From Nocardia mangyaensis (GTDB lineage: Bacteria > Actinomycetota > Actinomycetes > Mycobacteriales > Mycobacteriaceae), in contig NZ_CP018082.1 of assembly GCF_001886715.1 (NCBI RefSeq), positions 7,006,001 through 7,070,000 on the forward strand: a stretch of DNA of 64,000 nucleotides, given 5' to 3'. Under the pieces are notes generated by a model. It made no database searches, was not told where the DNA came from, and worked only from the letters and a program-made list of their open reading frames with translations. The position numbers and the translations under genes were made by a program. Shown piece after piece: positions 23,430-31,846 of this stretch. The number at the start of each line of letters is the position of its first letter. Within the stretch, counting starts at the first letter, position 1.

Positions 23430-24461
23430 CTACTTCGGCGGCAGCTCGTTGTGGCCACCGAAAGCCTTGCGCATCGCCGAGAGCATCTTGTCCGCGTAGA
23501 GGGCCTCGCCGCGCGAGGAGAACCGCTGAAACAGGGCGGCGGCCAGCACCGGAACCGGGACGGCGGTGTCGATGGCGGCGTCGATGGTCCAGCGGCCCTC
23601 GCCGGAATCGGACACCCGGCCGCTGTAGGAGTCCAGATTCGGGTCGGCATAGAGGGCGGACGCGGTGAGATCGAGCAGCCAGGACGCGACGACCGACCCA
23701 CGCCGCCACACCTCGGTGATCTCCGGGATGTCCAGGTCGTACTGGTAGTACTCGGGGTGCTCGAGCGGGGTCTCCTCGGCCGAGTGCTCGCCGTCACCCC
23801 GCACGGCGCCCACGTTGGCGTGGTCGAGGATGTTCAGACCCTCGGCGTAGGCGGCCATCGCGCCGTACTCGATGCCGTTGTGCACCATCTTCACGAAGTG
23901 ACCGGCGCCTGCCGGCCCGCAGTGCAGCCAACCCCGCTCGGCGGGCGTCGGCTCCCCGGTGCGGCCCGGGGTGCGCGGCGCGGCCTCGACACCGGGCGCG
24001 ATCGACTCGAACAGCGGTTCGAGGTAGCGCACCTGCTCCGCCTCGCCGCCGATCATCAGGCAGAAGCCGCGCTCGAGCCCGAACACGCCGCCGGAGGTCC
24101 CGATATCGAGGTAGTGGATGCCCTTGGGCGCCAACGCCTTCGAACGTTCGATGTCCTCGTGGTAGCGGCTGTTACCGCCGTCGATGATGATGTCACCCGG
24201 CTCGAGCAGCTCGGCCAGCTGATCGATCGCGGCGCCGGTCGCCCCGGCGGGGATCATCACCCACACCACCCGCGGCGCGTCGAGCATGCCGACGAACTCC
24301 CGCAGGTCCGTACTGCCCCGGAAGCTGTCACCCAGCTCGTTCGTCAGCTCGGTGATGTGACCCTGGTGACGTTCGTGACCGACCGCCGTGTGCCCGTCCC
24401 GCACGATCCGGCGCACGATGTTGGCGCCCATCCGGCCGAGGCCGATCATTCCCAGCTGCAT
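23430..24461 (-). CDS. gnd: 6-phosphogluconate dehydrogenase, decarboxylating (short type), 343 aa
   Basis: N-terminal Rossmann domain (MIGLGRMGANIVRRIVRDGH), substrate motif GTSGGVFGLERGFCLMIGG, and catalytic GAGHFVKMVHNGIEY with the active-site Lys and the following His-Asn. At 343 residues it is the short, usually NAD-preferring form. It oxidises 6-phosphogluconate to ribulose 5-phosphate in the pentose phosphate pathway. ATG 24461 starts at the Rossmann strand. It stands alone, divergent from the VanW gene. Confidence 0.9.
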   Translation of the reverse strand: MQLGMIGLGRMGANIVRRIVRDGHTAVGHERHQGHITELTNELGDSFRGSTDLREFVGMLDAPRVVWVMIPAGATGAAIDQLAELLEPGDIIIDGGNSRYHEDIERSKALAPKGIHYLDIGTSGGVFGLERGFCLMIGGEAEQVRYLEPLFESIAPGVEAAPRTPGRTGEPTPAERGWLHCGPAGAGHFVKMVHNGIEYGAMAAYAEGLNILDHANVGAVRGDGEHSAEETPLEHPEYYQYDLDIPEITEVWRRGSVVASWLLDLTASALYADPNLDSYSGRVSDSGEGRWTIDAAIDTAVPVPVLAAALFQRFSSRGEALYADKMLSAMRKAFGGHNELPPK

Positions 24462-24792
24462 CAGTTCTCCCTCGTTGTCCGGTCCCTGGTGGCGAGTCTC
24501 ACGTCAGATTCTCCGCCCGGCCGGGCGGGCACGCGGGGCGGCATCACCGGGGCCGCCGAAATTTCCCGGATTCAGGCTGTAACGCCCCGCTCCGGGCCGC
24601 GATAAACAGATCGGCTCCGTGTAGTTGCCAGACCCCCGACCCGGCAACTACGCGGAGCCTTCCTGCTGTCGGTCACCGGTGGCCGGGCTGCCATCTGCGC
24701 CCAGGCGCATTACCCTTGGCCGGGGCCCCGCAAACATCGGGGCCGGGCGCCCCTTTAAGGACGACGCCATACACCCCAACGGAAGGACCTCC
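24462..24792. other. Divergent intergenic region (gnd / VanW gene)
   Basis: About 330 bp between divergent starts. The only clear element is the 17-bp hairpin at 24613-24659. No gene is supported. Confidence 0.5.
24613..24659 (+). terminator. 17-bp hairpin inside a divergent promoter region
   Basis: GGCTCCGTGTAGTTGCC pairs with GGCAACTACGCGGAGCC (one T:G) around a 13-base loop, followed by TTCCT. A terminator-like hairpin between divergent genes is odd; it may end a short leader or small RNA, or attenuate the VanW gene 134 bases downstream. Confidence 0.45.
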
Positions 24793-26655
24793 GTGCCCAG
24801 CGAGTCGAACGCCGGACGACCGGCCGAGCGACCAAGGGGCGAGGTCGGACTACGCAAGCTGCTCGAAGCAAATCGCACTTTCGATGCCGACACCACCGCC
24901 CTGCCCACCCAGCCCATCAGCACCGTCACCCGCGACCGATGGTCGCCCGCACCCCCGCCGGGGGCTCAGCCGCCCATCCGGCCCGACAACCAGCAGCTGG
25001 TCAAACGGGTCGGGATCGCCGTAGGTGCCGTTGTGGCCTTCGGCGCGGCCGCCTATCTGGCCGATCTCGCGTTCAGCGCGGGTGAGGTCCCCCGCGGGGT
25101 CGTCGTGGCCGGCGTGGACGTCGGCGGGATGGACGAGGCCGAGGCCGACGCCCTGCTGCGCTCCGAACTGGGCCCGAAGGCCGAACAGCCGCTGCCCGTG
25201 CGCATCGGTGACGTGCAGGCGAGCATGGTGCCCGCCGCCGCGGGTCTCGCGGTGGACTGGGACCGGACCTGGGACGCCGTCGGCGATCAGCCGATCAATC
25301 CGGTCAGCCGGCTGGTCTCCCTGTTCGGCACCCGCGACGTGCGGGCGGTGAGCACCGTCGACGACGTCGCACTCGAGCAGCAACTCGACACCTTCCGCGG
25401 GTACGACAACCCGACGGTCGAGGGCACGGTGCGCTTCGACAACGGCGTCCCGGTCGCGGTCGCGCCGGTGCCGGGACGGATCCTCGACGCCGACACCGCA
25501 CGCACCACGATCACCGAGCGCTGGGCCGAGAGCACCGAACTGGATCTGCCCGTCGTCGCCGCGCCCGTCGCGGTGGACGAGGAGGCGGTGCAGGCGGCCC
25601 TGCGCGACATCGCGACCCCCGCCATCGCCGCGCCGATCACCTTGGCGGGCAAAGACACCCGCGTCACCCTGACACCCGGCCAGATCAGCGAGGTGCTCGG
25701 CTTCGTTCCCGACGGGAACGGCGGACTCACGCCCGCGATCGACAACGAGGCCGTGATCGCCTTGCTCGCACCGCAATTGACAGCCTCGGAGATCGAGCCC
25801 AAGGACGCCACCTTCACCATCGGCACCGGCACGCCCACCGTGGTGCCCGCGGTGGTCGGCGAGAAGGTCGACTGGGCCAAGACCCTGGAGAAGCTGCCCG
25901 CGCTGCTCACGCTGGCGGGCGAGCGGGCCACCGAGGTGGCCTACGAGCGCATCGAACCGAAGCTCACCACCGAGGCCGCCGAAGGGCTCGGGATCACCGA
26001 GGCGATCGGCGAGTTCACCACCAGCGGCTTCAACGGACCGTCCGGGGTGAACATCCGCACCGTCGCCGCGAAGGTGGACGGCGCGGTGGTCAAGCCCGGA
26101 GACACCTTCTCGCTCAACGGGTTCACCGGCCCGCGCACCGCGGCGGAAGGCTATGTGGAGTCCGGCATCATCGACAAGGGCAGGCCGAGTACCGCGGTCG
26201 GCGGCGGCATCAGCCAGTTCGCCACCACGCTCTACAACGCCGCCTACTTCGCCGGGATGGAAGACGCCGGGCACACCGAGCACAGCTACTACATCTCCCG
26301 CTACCCGGCGGCCCGCGAGGCCACCGTGTTCGACGGCGCGATCGACCTGGCCTTCCGCAACACCTCCGAGACCGGTGTCTACATCCAGGCCGTCGCGACC
26401 GGTTCCGACATCACCGTGCGGCTGTGGGGCACCAAAACCGTTGACGTGGAATCGATCACCGGCGAGAAGTCGAAGCCGACCGAGCCCACCGAGCTCACCT
26501 TGCCCAAGGGCGATGACTGCATCGCCTCCGAGGGCGCGCCGGGCTTCACCATCTCCGACACCCGGGTGATCACCGATCACGAGACCGGTGCGCAGATCTC
26601 CCGGCACACGAGGACGGTGAAGTACGACCCGATCCCGGTGGTGAAGTGCGAGTGA
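24793..26655 (+). CDS. VanW-family envelope protein (620 aa)
   Basis: Cytoplasmic N-terminus of about 70 residues, one membrane segment (VGIAVGAVVAFGAAAYLADL), two or three peptidoglycan-binding-4-like repeats (VAGVDVGGMDEAEADALL is the first), then a VanW domain (FSLNGFTGPRTAAEGYVESG, then GGGISQFATTLYNAAYFAG). GTG 24793 follows GGAAGG. VanW proteins are common in Gram-positive walls and are linked to glycopeptide resistance clusters by name, but their activity is unknown. A role in peptidoglycan handling is likely. Its stop is seven bases from the convergent DUF5685 stop. Confidence 0.82.
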   Translation: MPSESNAGRPAERPRGEVGLRKLLEANRTFDADTTALPTQPISTVTRDRWSPAPPPGAQPPIRPDNQQLVKRVGIAVGAVVAFGAAAYLADLAFSAGEVPRGVVVAGVDVGGMDEAEADALLRSELGPKAEQPLPVRIGDVQASMVPAAAGLAVDWDRTWDAVGDQPINPVSRLVSLFGTRDVRAVSTVDDVALEQQLDTFRGYDNPTVEGTVRFDNGVPVAVAPVPGRILDADTARTTITERWAESTELDLPVVAAPVAVDEEAVQAALRDIATPAIAAPITLAGKDTRVTLTPGQISEVLGFVPDGNGGLTPAIDNEAVIALLAPQLTASEIEPKDATFTIGTGTPTVVPAVVGEKVDWAKTLEKLPALLTLAGERATEVAYERIEPKLTTEAAEGLGITEAIGEFTTSGFNGPSGVNIRTVAAKVDGAVVKPGDTFSLNGFTGPRTAAEGYVESGIIDKGRPSTAVGGGISQFATTLYNAAYFAGMEDAGHTEHSYYISRYPAAREATVFDGAIDLAFRNTSETGVYIQAVATGSDITVRLWGTKTVDVESITGEKSKPTEPTELTLPKGDDCIASEGAPGFTISDTRVITDHETGAQISRHTRTVKYDPIPVVKCE

Positions 26656-26662
26656 GGGTTTC

Positions 26663-27862
26663 CTAGCAGTCGCACCCGCAGCAGCCGCCATCCTTGCCGC
26701 CGCAGTTGCCACAGTTGCCACAGTTGCCACAACAGTCACCGCATTCACAGCAGTCACAACGCTTGCGCCACGCCTGCTTTCGCTTGCCGGAGCAGGGATT
26801 GGTGTGGTCGCTGCAGCAGGCGATTCCGGTGCAGTAGACGCCGAGAATGAGCCCGGCCGCCTCGAGCGGGCCGGGCTTTTTCGGGCCCTTGTGCAGCGGG
26901 GACGAGAGACCGTAGGGCGAATGCTGTTGCGCGGCCGAGACAGCGCTCGAGGATGCCGGAGTGCGGCAGACATGGCCGGTGGCGATACCGAGCCCGCGAC
27001 CGAGGGCACGCAGCAGGCTCGCCAGTGGATCGAGCAACGCCCAGCGCACGGTGGGCAGCTGGTCGAGTTCGGCCTCGGCGGCGGCGCGGCGGACGCGGGA
27101 TTCGCTCTCGCGCACCAACTCGTAGGCGCGCGGCAGGTCGGTGCCAGTGGCATCGAGCGGATTGAACCGGCCGCGTGCACGGTCACGCTCGAGGTCCTCG
27201 ATGGCGTCGGCCAGGTGGGCGATGCGACCGACATGCCGACCGATCTCTCGCAGTGCGGCGACGTTTTCCGGTCGGCCGGCCAACGTGGCGGTGTGGCCGA
27301 AGAGGGTGGCGGCACAGAGCTGCGTCGGCCCGGTGAGTTCGTCGAGCATCCGCGCCGGCGTCTCGTGCCCAGTCTCCGCGACCCGCGCTTCCAATGCGGG
27401 CTGGGACGCGATCGCGGCCAGCATGGGCTCTACATCGAGACCGATCTGGGCGGCCTGTGTCCGTGCGCGCTCTGCCCAGCTACCCGAGACCCTGCGCATG
27501 GGCCGTCGGGCGAGCACACTGACGTCACCGTCATCGACATGGTCGCGAATCTTGGCCGTTCCCAGCAGAAGTGACGCCGTCGCTGCCAATCGCACACCGG
27601 GTGCGCTCGCATCGACCACCGACGCCCGGCGCATCCCCCGTAGCGGACACGGGCCCGCGGTGGTCCGAGCGTCGAACCCGCCGGACTGCGCCTCGGTGAG
27701 CACACTGAGCACGATCGCGTCGGTATTGGTCGCCGCTCTGGCCACTTGACCGTGACCGTCGCGCAGGCCCAGACACAGCCCGCACATGTGTGCCTGCCAC
27801 TGTCCCGGATCGATGCCGTACTTCTCCGCACCGTGCGCACACGGCTTCAACACACCGAACAC
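26663..27862 (-). CDS. DUF5685 protein with Cys-rich C-terminal tail (399 aa)
   Basis: The N-terminus FGVLKPCAHG then WQAHMCGLCLGLRDGHGQ carries a conserved Cys/His cluster of the DUF5685 family; the middle is all-helical with an acidic pattern (HLADAIEDLERDRARGRFNP) that could bind metal. The last 35 residues are almost half Cys (KRCDCCECGDCCGNC, then NCGGKDGGCCGCDC), metallothionein-like. GTG 27862 with GGGG upstream is chosen; GTG 27868 is two codons earlier. A metal-binding or iron-sulphur role is inferred. Function is not known. Confidence 0.7.
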   Translation of the reverse strand: MFGVLKPCAHGAEKYGIDPGQWQAHMCGLCLGLRDGHGQVARAATNTDAIVLSVLTEAQSGGFDARTTAGPCPLRGMRRASVVDASAPGVRLAATASLLLGTAKIRDHVDDGDVSVLARRPMRRVSGSWAERARTQAAQIGLDVEPMLAAIASQPALEARVAETGHETPARMLDELTGPTQLCAATLFGHTATLAGRPENVAALREIGRHVGRIAHLADAIEDLERDRARGRFNPLDATGTDLPRAYELVRESESRVRRAAAEAELDQLPTVRWALLDPLASLLRALGRGLGIATGHVCRTPASSSAVSAAQQHSPYGLSSPLHKGPKKPGPLEAAGLILGVYCTGIACCSDHTNPCSGKRKQAWRKRCDCCECGDCCGNCGNCGNCGGKDGGCCGCDC

Positions 27863-27935
27863 TGCCACCCCGATTTCGACGAACGCTAACGGTGCACAAT
27901 CGCAGGTCAGCGCCGCGGGGGCAACCGCTGGCGCG

Positions 27936-28535
27936 CTATTCGGTCTTTTTGCGACCAGCCAGACCGCGCCAGGCCAGATCGTCGAGCAGGTCGACTGCCT
28001 CGGCCACCTCGATCCGGCCGCTCGCGACCCGATCGGCGATGGCCTCGCCCGCACCGATCACCGCGGCCGCGACGACCTCGAAATTGGTGCCGGGCTCGGC
28101 GTTCTTGGCACTGGATTCCAGCAGTTTCGCGGTGAGCTCGATGACGCGCTCGCGGGCGTTGTCGATCTCGGAGGCGAAAGCTTGCTGACCGATTGCCTGC
28201 CGGTAGAGCACCTGCCAGGACTGCCGGTTGCGGTCGACGAAATCGAGGAAGCCCTCCAGCGCGGTGCGGACCTGCTCGTGTGGCGTGAGATGCGGGTTGC
28301 CCGCGGGTGCGACGGCCTCGATGAAGCGCAGCCCCTCGCGCTGGATGCAGGCGCGGAACAGCTCGTCCTTGGAGCCGTAGTACAGGTACAGCATGGGTTT
28401 GGAGATCTTCGCCTCGGCGGCGATCGCGTCCATCGACGTGTCGTGGAAGCCCTTGCGCGCGAACACCTCGACCGCGGCATCGAGCATCTGCTGCTCGCGA
28501 ACCGCCCGGGGAAGTCGCTTGGTCCCGCCTGCCAT
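27936..28535 (-). CDS. TetR-family regulator (199 aa), Rv0238-like
   Basis: Typical TetR HTH at residues 10-55 (MLDAAVEVFARKGFHDTSMD, then AEAKISKPMLYLYYGSKDEL) and an all-helical ligand-binding C-terminus. ATG 28535 has AGGAG seven bases upstream. A perfect palindrome at 28562-28585 sits just before the ribosome-binding site, and the same core sits between fabG4 and fadA2, so it probably represses itself and that fatty acid locus, sensing an acyl-CoA. In M. tuberculosis the orthologue adjoins lpqI too. Confidence 0.88.
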   Translation of the reverse strand: MAGGTKRLPRAVREQQMLDAAVEVFARKGFHDTSMDAIAAEAKISKPMLYLYYGSKDELFRACIQREGLRFIEAVAPAGNPHLTPHEQVRTALEGFLDFVDRNRQSWQVLYRQAIGQQAFASEIDNARERVIELTAKLLESSAKNAEPGTNFEVVAAAVIGAGEAIADRVASGRIEVAEAVDLLDDLAWRGLAGRKKTE

Positions 28536-28561
28536 CCACTCTCCTACCGCAGGGTGAACCT

Positions 28562-28585
28562 CTATCTTACTCCAAGGTAAGATAG
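28562..28585. promoter_or_regulatory. TetR-type operator before tetR
   Basis: CTATCTTAC-TCCAAG-GTAAGATAG is a perfect palindrome with nine-base arms, sharing TTACTCCARRGTAA with the fabG4/fadA2 site. It lies 26 bases before the tetR start, as expected for autorepression. Confidence 0.75.
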
Positions 28586-28620
28586 ACAGGTACCCATTTG
28601 CCGCACAGTCGCCGCGCCGC

Positions 28621-29790
28621 TCAGCAGCCCAATGGTGCGCCCTTGTAGCGCGCCATTCGCAGCACAGAAGCGTCGACCTGGTCGGCGGGCAGTTTGCCAC
28701 TTGCCACCGACTGTTCCAAGCGGTCGAGTACCTGGGGCACCGCGGTGGTGCTGATCCACAGGGCATTGTCGGCACCGGCGACCAGCGCGGCCTCCACCGC
28801 TTCCTCGATCGTCATGCGGTCGGTGATGGCGGCCATGCCACCGAGATCGTCGGTGATGATCGGGCCGTCGAACGGGGCGGCGCCGTAGCCGGTGCCCTCG
28901 CGCAGCAGCGACATCACGGCCGGGCTGATGCTGGCGGGCACGTCGGGCTCGGTCAGGCCGGGCACGTCGAGGTGGCCGACCATCACCGCGGCACCGGAAC
29001 CGATCAGCTCGCGGAAGGGCACCAGGTCGGTGTTCTGCATCTGGTCCAGCGGCGGGGTCTGGACCGCGCCGGTGTGCGAGTCGCCCGAGCCCGAGCCGTG
29101 GCCGGGGAAGTGCTTGATGACCGAGCCGAGACCCACCTGGTTCGCAGCGCGGATATAGGCGTCGGCGTAGGAGACCACGACCTGGGGGTCGTCGCTGAAG
29201 GAGCGGTCGCCGATGACGCTGTCGGCGGGCTGACTGCTCACATCGGTGTCGGGAGCGAAGTTCACGGTGATGCCGAGGTCTTTGAGCGCCTGCGACCGGG
29301 TCACCGAGTTCTCGAAGTACTGCTCGGGGGTCTGGGTCTGGGCGATGACGCGGGCCGAGGGGATCGTGCCGATCACGTTCCCGGCCCGGGACACGCGGCC
29401 ACCCTCCTCGTCGATGGTCACCATCAACGGCACCTTGGCCTGGGCTTTCACCGCGTCGAGCTGCGCGTTGCCGAGCAGGCTCGGGTCGGTCCAGCTGCCG
29501 ACGAAGATGCCGCCGACCTGCTCGGTGCTCACCACGTTCGTCGCATCGGCCGCACCGGTGATGCCGACGGTGAGCAGCTGGGCGAGTTTCTCCCGCTGGG
29601 AGAGCTGGGCGAGGTACTCCGCGCCGCACGCGCTCTGAGCGGGGGTGGCCGGTGCGCCCGATTCCCCACCCGCCGATGTCGCGACGCCGCTGGTGCTCGC
29701 CGCGGTGGTCGTCTCGTTCGACGTACCTCCCGAGCAAGCGGTGGCGACGGCGGCCAGGACTGCGAACACGACCACAGGCGATTTCCGCAT
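28621..29790 (-). CDS. lpqI: Lipoprotein beta-N-acetylglucosaminidase LpqI (GH3, NagZ-like), 389 aa
   Basis: Signal peptide with a lipobox ending at Cys (VATAC), a Ser/Thr-rich linker, then a GH3 domain. The NagZ signatures are VIKHFPGHGSGSGDSH, with the His-Asp pair used as acid/base, and IITDDLGGMAAI with the nucleophile Asp. It removes N-acetylglucosamine from muropeptides at the cell surface during wall recycling. ATG 29790 is used; GTG 29799 is a possible earlier start. It sits beside tetR, as in Rv0237-Rv0238. Confidence 0.9.
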   Translation of the reverse strand: MRKSPVVVFAVLAAVATACSGGTSNETTTAASTSGVATSAGGESGAPATPAQSACGAEYLAQLSQREKLAQLLTVGITGAADATNVVSTEQVGGIFVGSWTDPSLLGNAQLDAVKAQAKVPLMVTIDEEGGRVSRAGNVIGTIPSARVIAQTQTPEQYFENSVTRSQALKDLGITVNFAPDTDVSSQPADSVIGDRSFSDDPQVVVSYADAYIRAANQVGLGSVIKHFPGHGSGSGDSHTGAVQTPPLDQMQNTDLVPFRELIGSGAAVMVGHLDVPGLTEPDVPASISPAVMSLLREGTGYGAAPFDGPIITDDLGGMAAITDRMTIEEAVEAALVAGADNALWISTTAVPQVLDRLEQSVASGKLPADQVDASVLRMARYKGAPLGC

Positions 29791-29903
29791 GGGTTCCACG
29801 GTAGCCCTGCCGCGGCGCGAACCACGCCAGCAGGTTCGGATTGGAACGCCGAATCCAGGGGTAACCTGAGAAAACAGTCGCCGGACCTGCGCAGGAGGTC
29901 GTC

Positions 29904-30371
29904 ATGGCTTGCGATCGGATGCTCATCGCCTACGACGGTTCCGAACACGCCAAACGCGCCATCGAGTACGCGGGCCGCTTCCTGTCCGCCGAACGCGCGA
30001 TCCTGCTCACCGCCTGGGAACCGATGGTGCGCCAAGCCGCGCGGATCTCGGGGCTGGCCGGGGTGATGCAGCCGGAATGGGTGCCCGACGAGGAGATCGA
30101 GGACATCGCCTACACCGATGCCCGCAAGATCAACGCCGAGGGCGTGCACCTGGCGAAGCTGGCCGGTATCACGGCCGAACCGCGCACCGCCGAGTGCAGC
30201 ACCACCATCTGGAACACGATCGTGGACTGCGCCGAGGAACTCGATGTCGACATCATCGTCGCCGGAACGCGCGGCGCGACGGGCCTGCGGGCGCTGCTGC
30301 ACAGCAGCGTGGCCGAGGCGGTGCTCAAGCACGGGCACCGGCCGGTGTTCCTGGTGCCGCCGGAGCACTGA
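29904..30371 (+). CDS. Universal stress protein (155 aa)
   Basis: Single UspA domain. Strand one MLIAYDGSEHAKRAIEYAGR and the ATP-binding motif GTRGATGLRALLHSSVAEAV (the G-2x-G-9x-S/T pattern) are intact, so it should bind ATP. ATG 29904 follows a perfect AGGAGGTCGTC ribosome-binding site, implying strong translation. It lies 56 bases before the isochorismate synthase gene on the same strand and may be co-transcribed with it. Confidence 0.88.
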   Translation: MACDRMLIAYDGSEHAKRAIEYAGRFLSAERAILLTAWEPMVRQAARISGLAGVMQPEWVPDEEIEDIAYTDARKINAEGVHLAKLAGITAEPRTAECSTTIWNTIVDCAEELDVDIIVAGTRGATGLRALLHSSVAEAVLKHGHRPVFLVPPEH

Positions 30372-30427
30372 GAGTTCGGTCGCTGTCGCGGGTCCTGGCG
30401 TGGCGCCGGGGCTATGGTCGAACGACC

Positions 30428-31609
30428 ATGGACCGATTCCTGCTCGCCCGACCCGACGCCGTGCTGCGCACGACGGGCGTGCGCGCGGGGTACGCCGATC
30501 CACGACAAGCGGTCGAGGCACTGCGCGGATGGCGGGACCGAGACAACTCGCCCCCCGGCCCGCGGGGCCGGGACAACATCGTCGCCGACCATCAGGACCG
30601 GCGGAGCGAGTCCGAGGCGGCACCGAGGCTCGTCGTCGGCGCCCTGCCCTTCGATCCCCGCGAGCCGGCTGCGCTCTGGCGGCCCGAAATCGCGCTGCAC
30701 ACGGCGGGACCATGGCGGCCCGCGGCACTGCCGACGTTGCCCGACGTCCGGGTGGTCGATGAGATACCCGGTGCGGCAGAGCATGTCGCACGGGTGGCGA
30801 AGCTGGTCGAACAGCTCGGCGACCCGGCGAACGACCTGCGCAAGGTGGTGGCGGCGCGCAGCATGGTGCTCGCGGCCGACGCCCCGCTCGATCCGGAGGT
30901 GGTGGCCGGGCATCTGCTGACCAGGCATCCGAACGCGAGTGTGTACGCGGTCGATCTGTCGGCGGCGGGCAGGACGGGCGAGACATTGATCGGGGCGACG
31001 CCGGAGGTGCTGGTCACGCGGCACGGTACGCGGGTGAGCCTGCGCCCGCTGGCCGGCACCCTGCCCCGGCTCGCCGATCCGGATGCCGATGCCGCCCAGG
31101 CCCGAGAACTGCTGTCCAGCACCAAGAACCACGACGAGCACGCGTTCGTGATCGACTGGATCCGCGAACAGCTGACACCGGTCTGCGCCGAATTGCACAT
31201 CCCCGACGCGCCCGAGCTCCTGAGCACCGAGCAGGTCTGGCACCTGGCCACCCCGATCCACGGCGTGCTGCGCGACCCGTCGACCACCGCGCTCGACCTG
31301 GCCCTGCTGCTGCACCCGACGCCCGCCGTCAACGGCACCCCCTTCGCCGCCGCGCTCGACGCGATCACCGCCGCCGAACCGCATCGCGGGTTCTACGGCG
31401 GCGCGGTCGGCTGGTGCGCCGCCGACGGTGACGGCGAATGGGTCGTCGCGATCCGCGGCGCCGAGCTCGCGGCGGATCGAACCACCCTGCGGGCGAGCGC
31501 GGGCGGCGGCATCGTCGCGGCCTCGGATCCGCGCGCCGAGCTGGCCGAGACCACGGCCAAATTCCGCACATTGCTCGGCGCGCTGCGTTGCGGCGTGCCC
31601 AACGACTGA
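30428..31609 (+). CDS. entC: Isochorismate synthase (chorismate-binding), 393 aa
   Basis: MST-family enzyme converting chorismate to isochorismate for siderophore or menaquinone synthesis. Signatures are SLRPLAGTLPR, SSTKNHDEHAFVIDWIREQL and STEQVWHLATPIHGVLRD, then HPTPAVNGTPFAAALDAI and FYGGAVGWCAADGDGEWVVA. ATG 30428 fits the domain start; the frame is open further upstream but overlaps the stress protein. M. tuberculosis Rv3215 (entC) is similar in length. Whether the product goes to a siderophore or to menaquinone cannot be told from this window. Confidence 0.88.
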   Translation: MDRFLLARPDAVLRTTGVRAGYADPRQAVEALRGWRDRDNSPPGPRGRDNIVADHQDRRSESEAAPRLVVGALPFDPREPAALWRPEIALHTAGPWRPAALPTLPDVRVVDEIPGAAEHVARVAKLVEQLGDPANDLRKVVAARSMVLAADAPLDPEVVAGHLLTRHPNASVYAVDLSAAGRTGETLIGATPEVLVTRHGTRVSLRPLAGTLPRLADPDADAAQARELLSSTKNHDEHAFVIDWIREQLTPVCAELHIPDAPELLSTEQVWHLATPIHGVLRDPSTTALDLALLLHPTPAVNGTPFAAALDAITAAEPHRGFYGGAVGWCAADGDGEWVVAIRGAELAADRTTLRASAGGGIVAASDPRAELAETTAKFRTLLGALRCGVPND

Positions 31610-31675
31610 CCCGAGGCCCCGCACCTGCTAGGTTGGCCGGAGACAGGCCCCTAGTCGAGCGTATTGGAGTGCGCG

Positions 31676-31846
31676 ATGAAGTTTGCTGTTCCGGCTGTTG
31701 CCAGCGCGGTCGGCGGCGCCCTGCTGAGCGCAATCGCCGTCTTCGCGATCACGGCAGCGGTGCAGCAGAACACGGCGCCCTCGATCGACCGCAGCGGTGA
31801 CAAGGACTCCTCACTGCTCAACGCCCCTGAATACGGCAGCCGCTGA
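31676..31846 (+). CDS. DUF2613 small membrane protein (56 aa)
   Basis: One membrane helix (AVPAVASAVGGALLSAIAVF) and a short polar tail ending in NAPEYGSR, the usual form of DUF2613 proteins found upstream of aftD in Mycobacteriales. ATG 31676 has GGAG upstream. Its 3' end overlaps the aftD start by 50 bases in another frame, so the two are translationally coupled. It may be a small partner of AftD. Confidence 0.8.
   Translation: MKFAVPAVASAVGGALLSAIAVFAITAAVQQNTAPSIDRSGDKDSSLLNAPEYGSR

Noticed and set aside
29909..30427. N-terminal extension of isochorismate synthase
   Set aside because: This part overlaps the universal stress protein in another frame; ATG 30428 matches the start of the enzyme domain.
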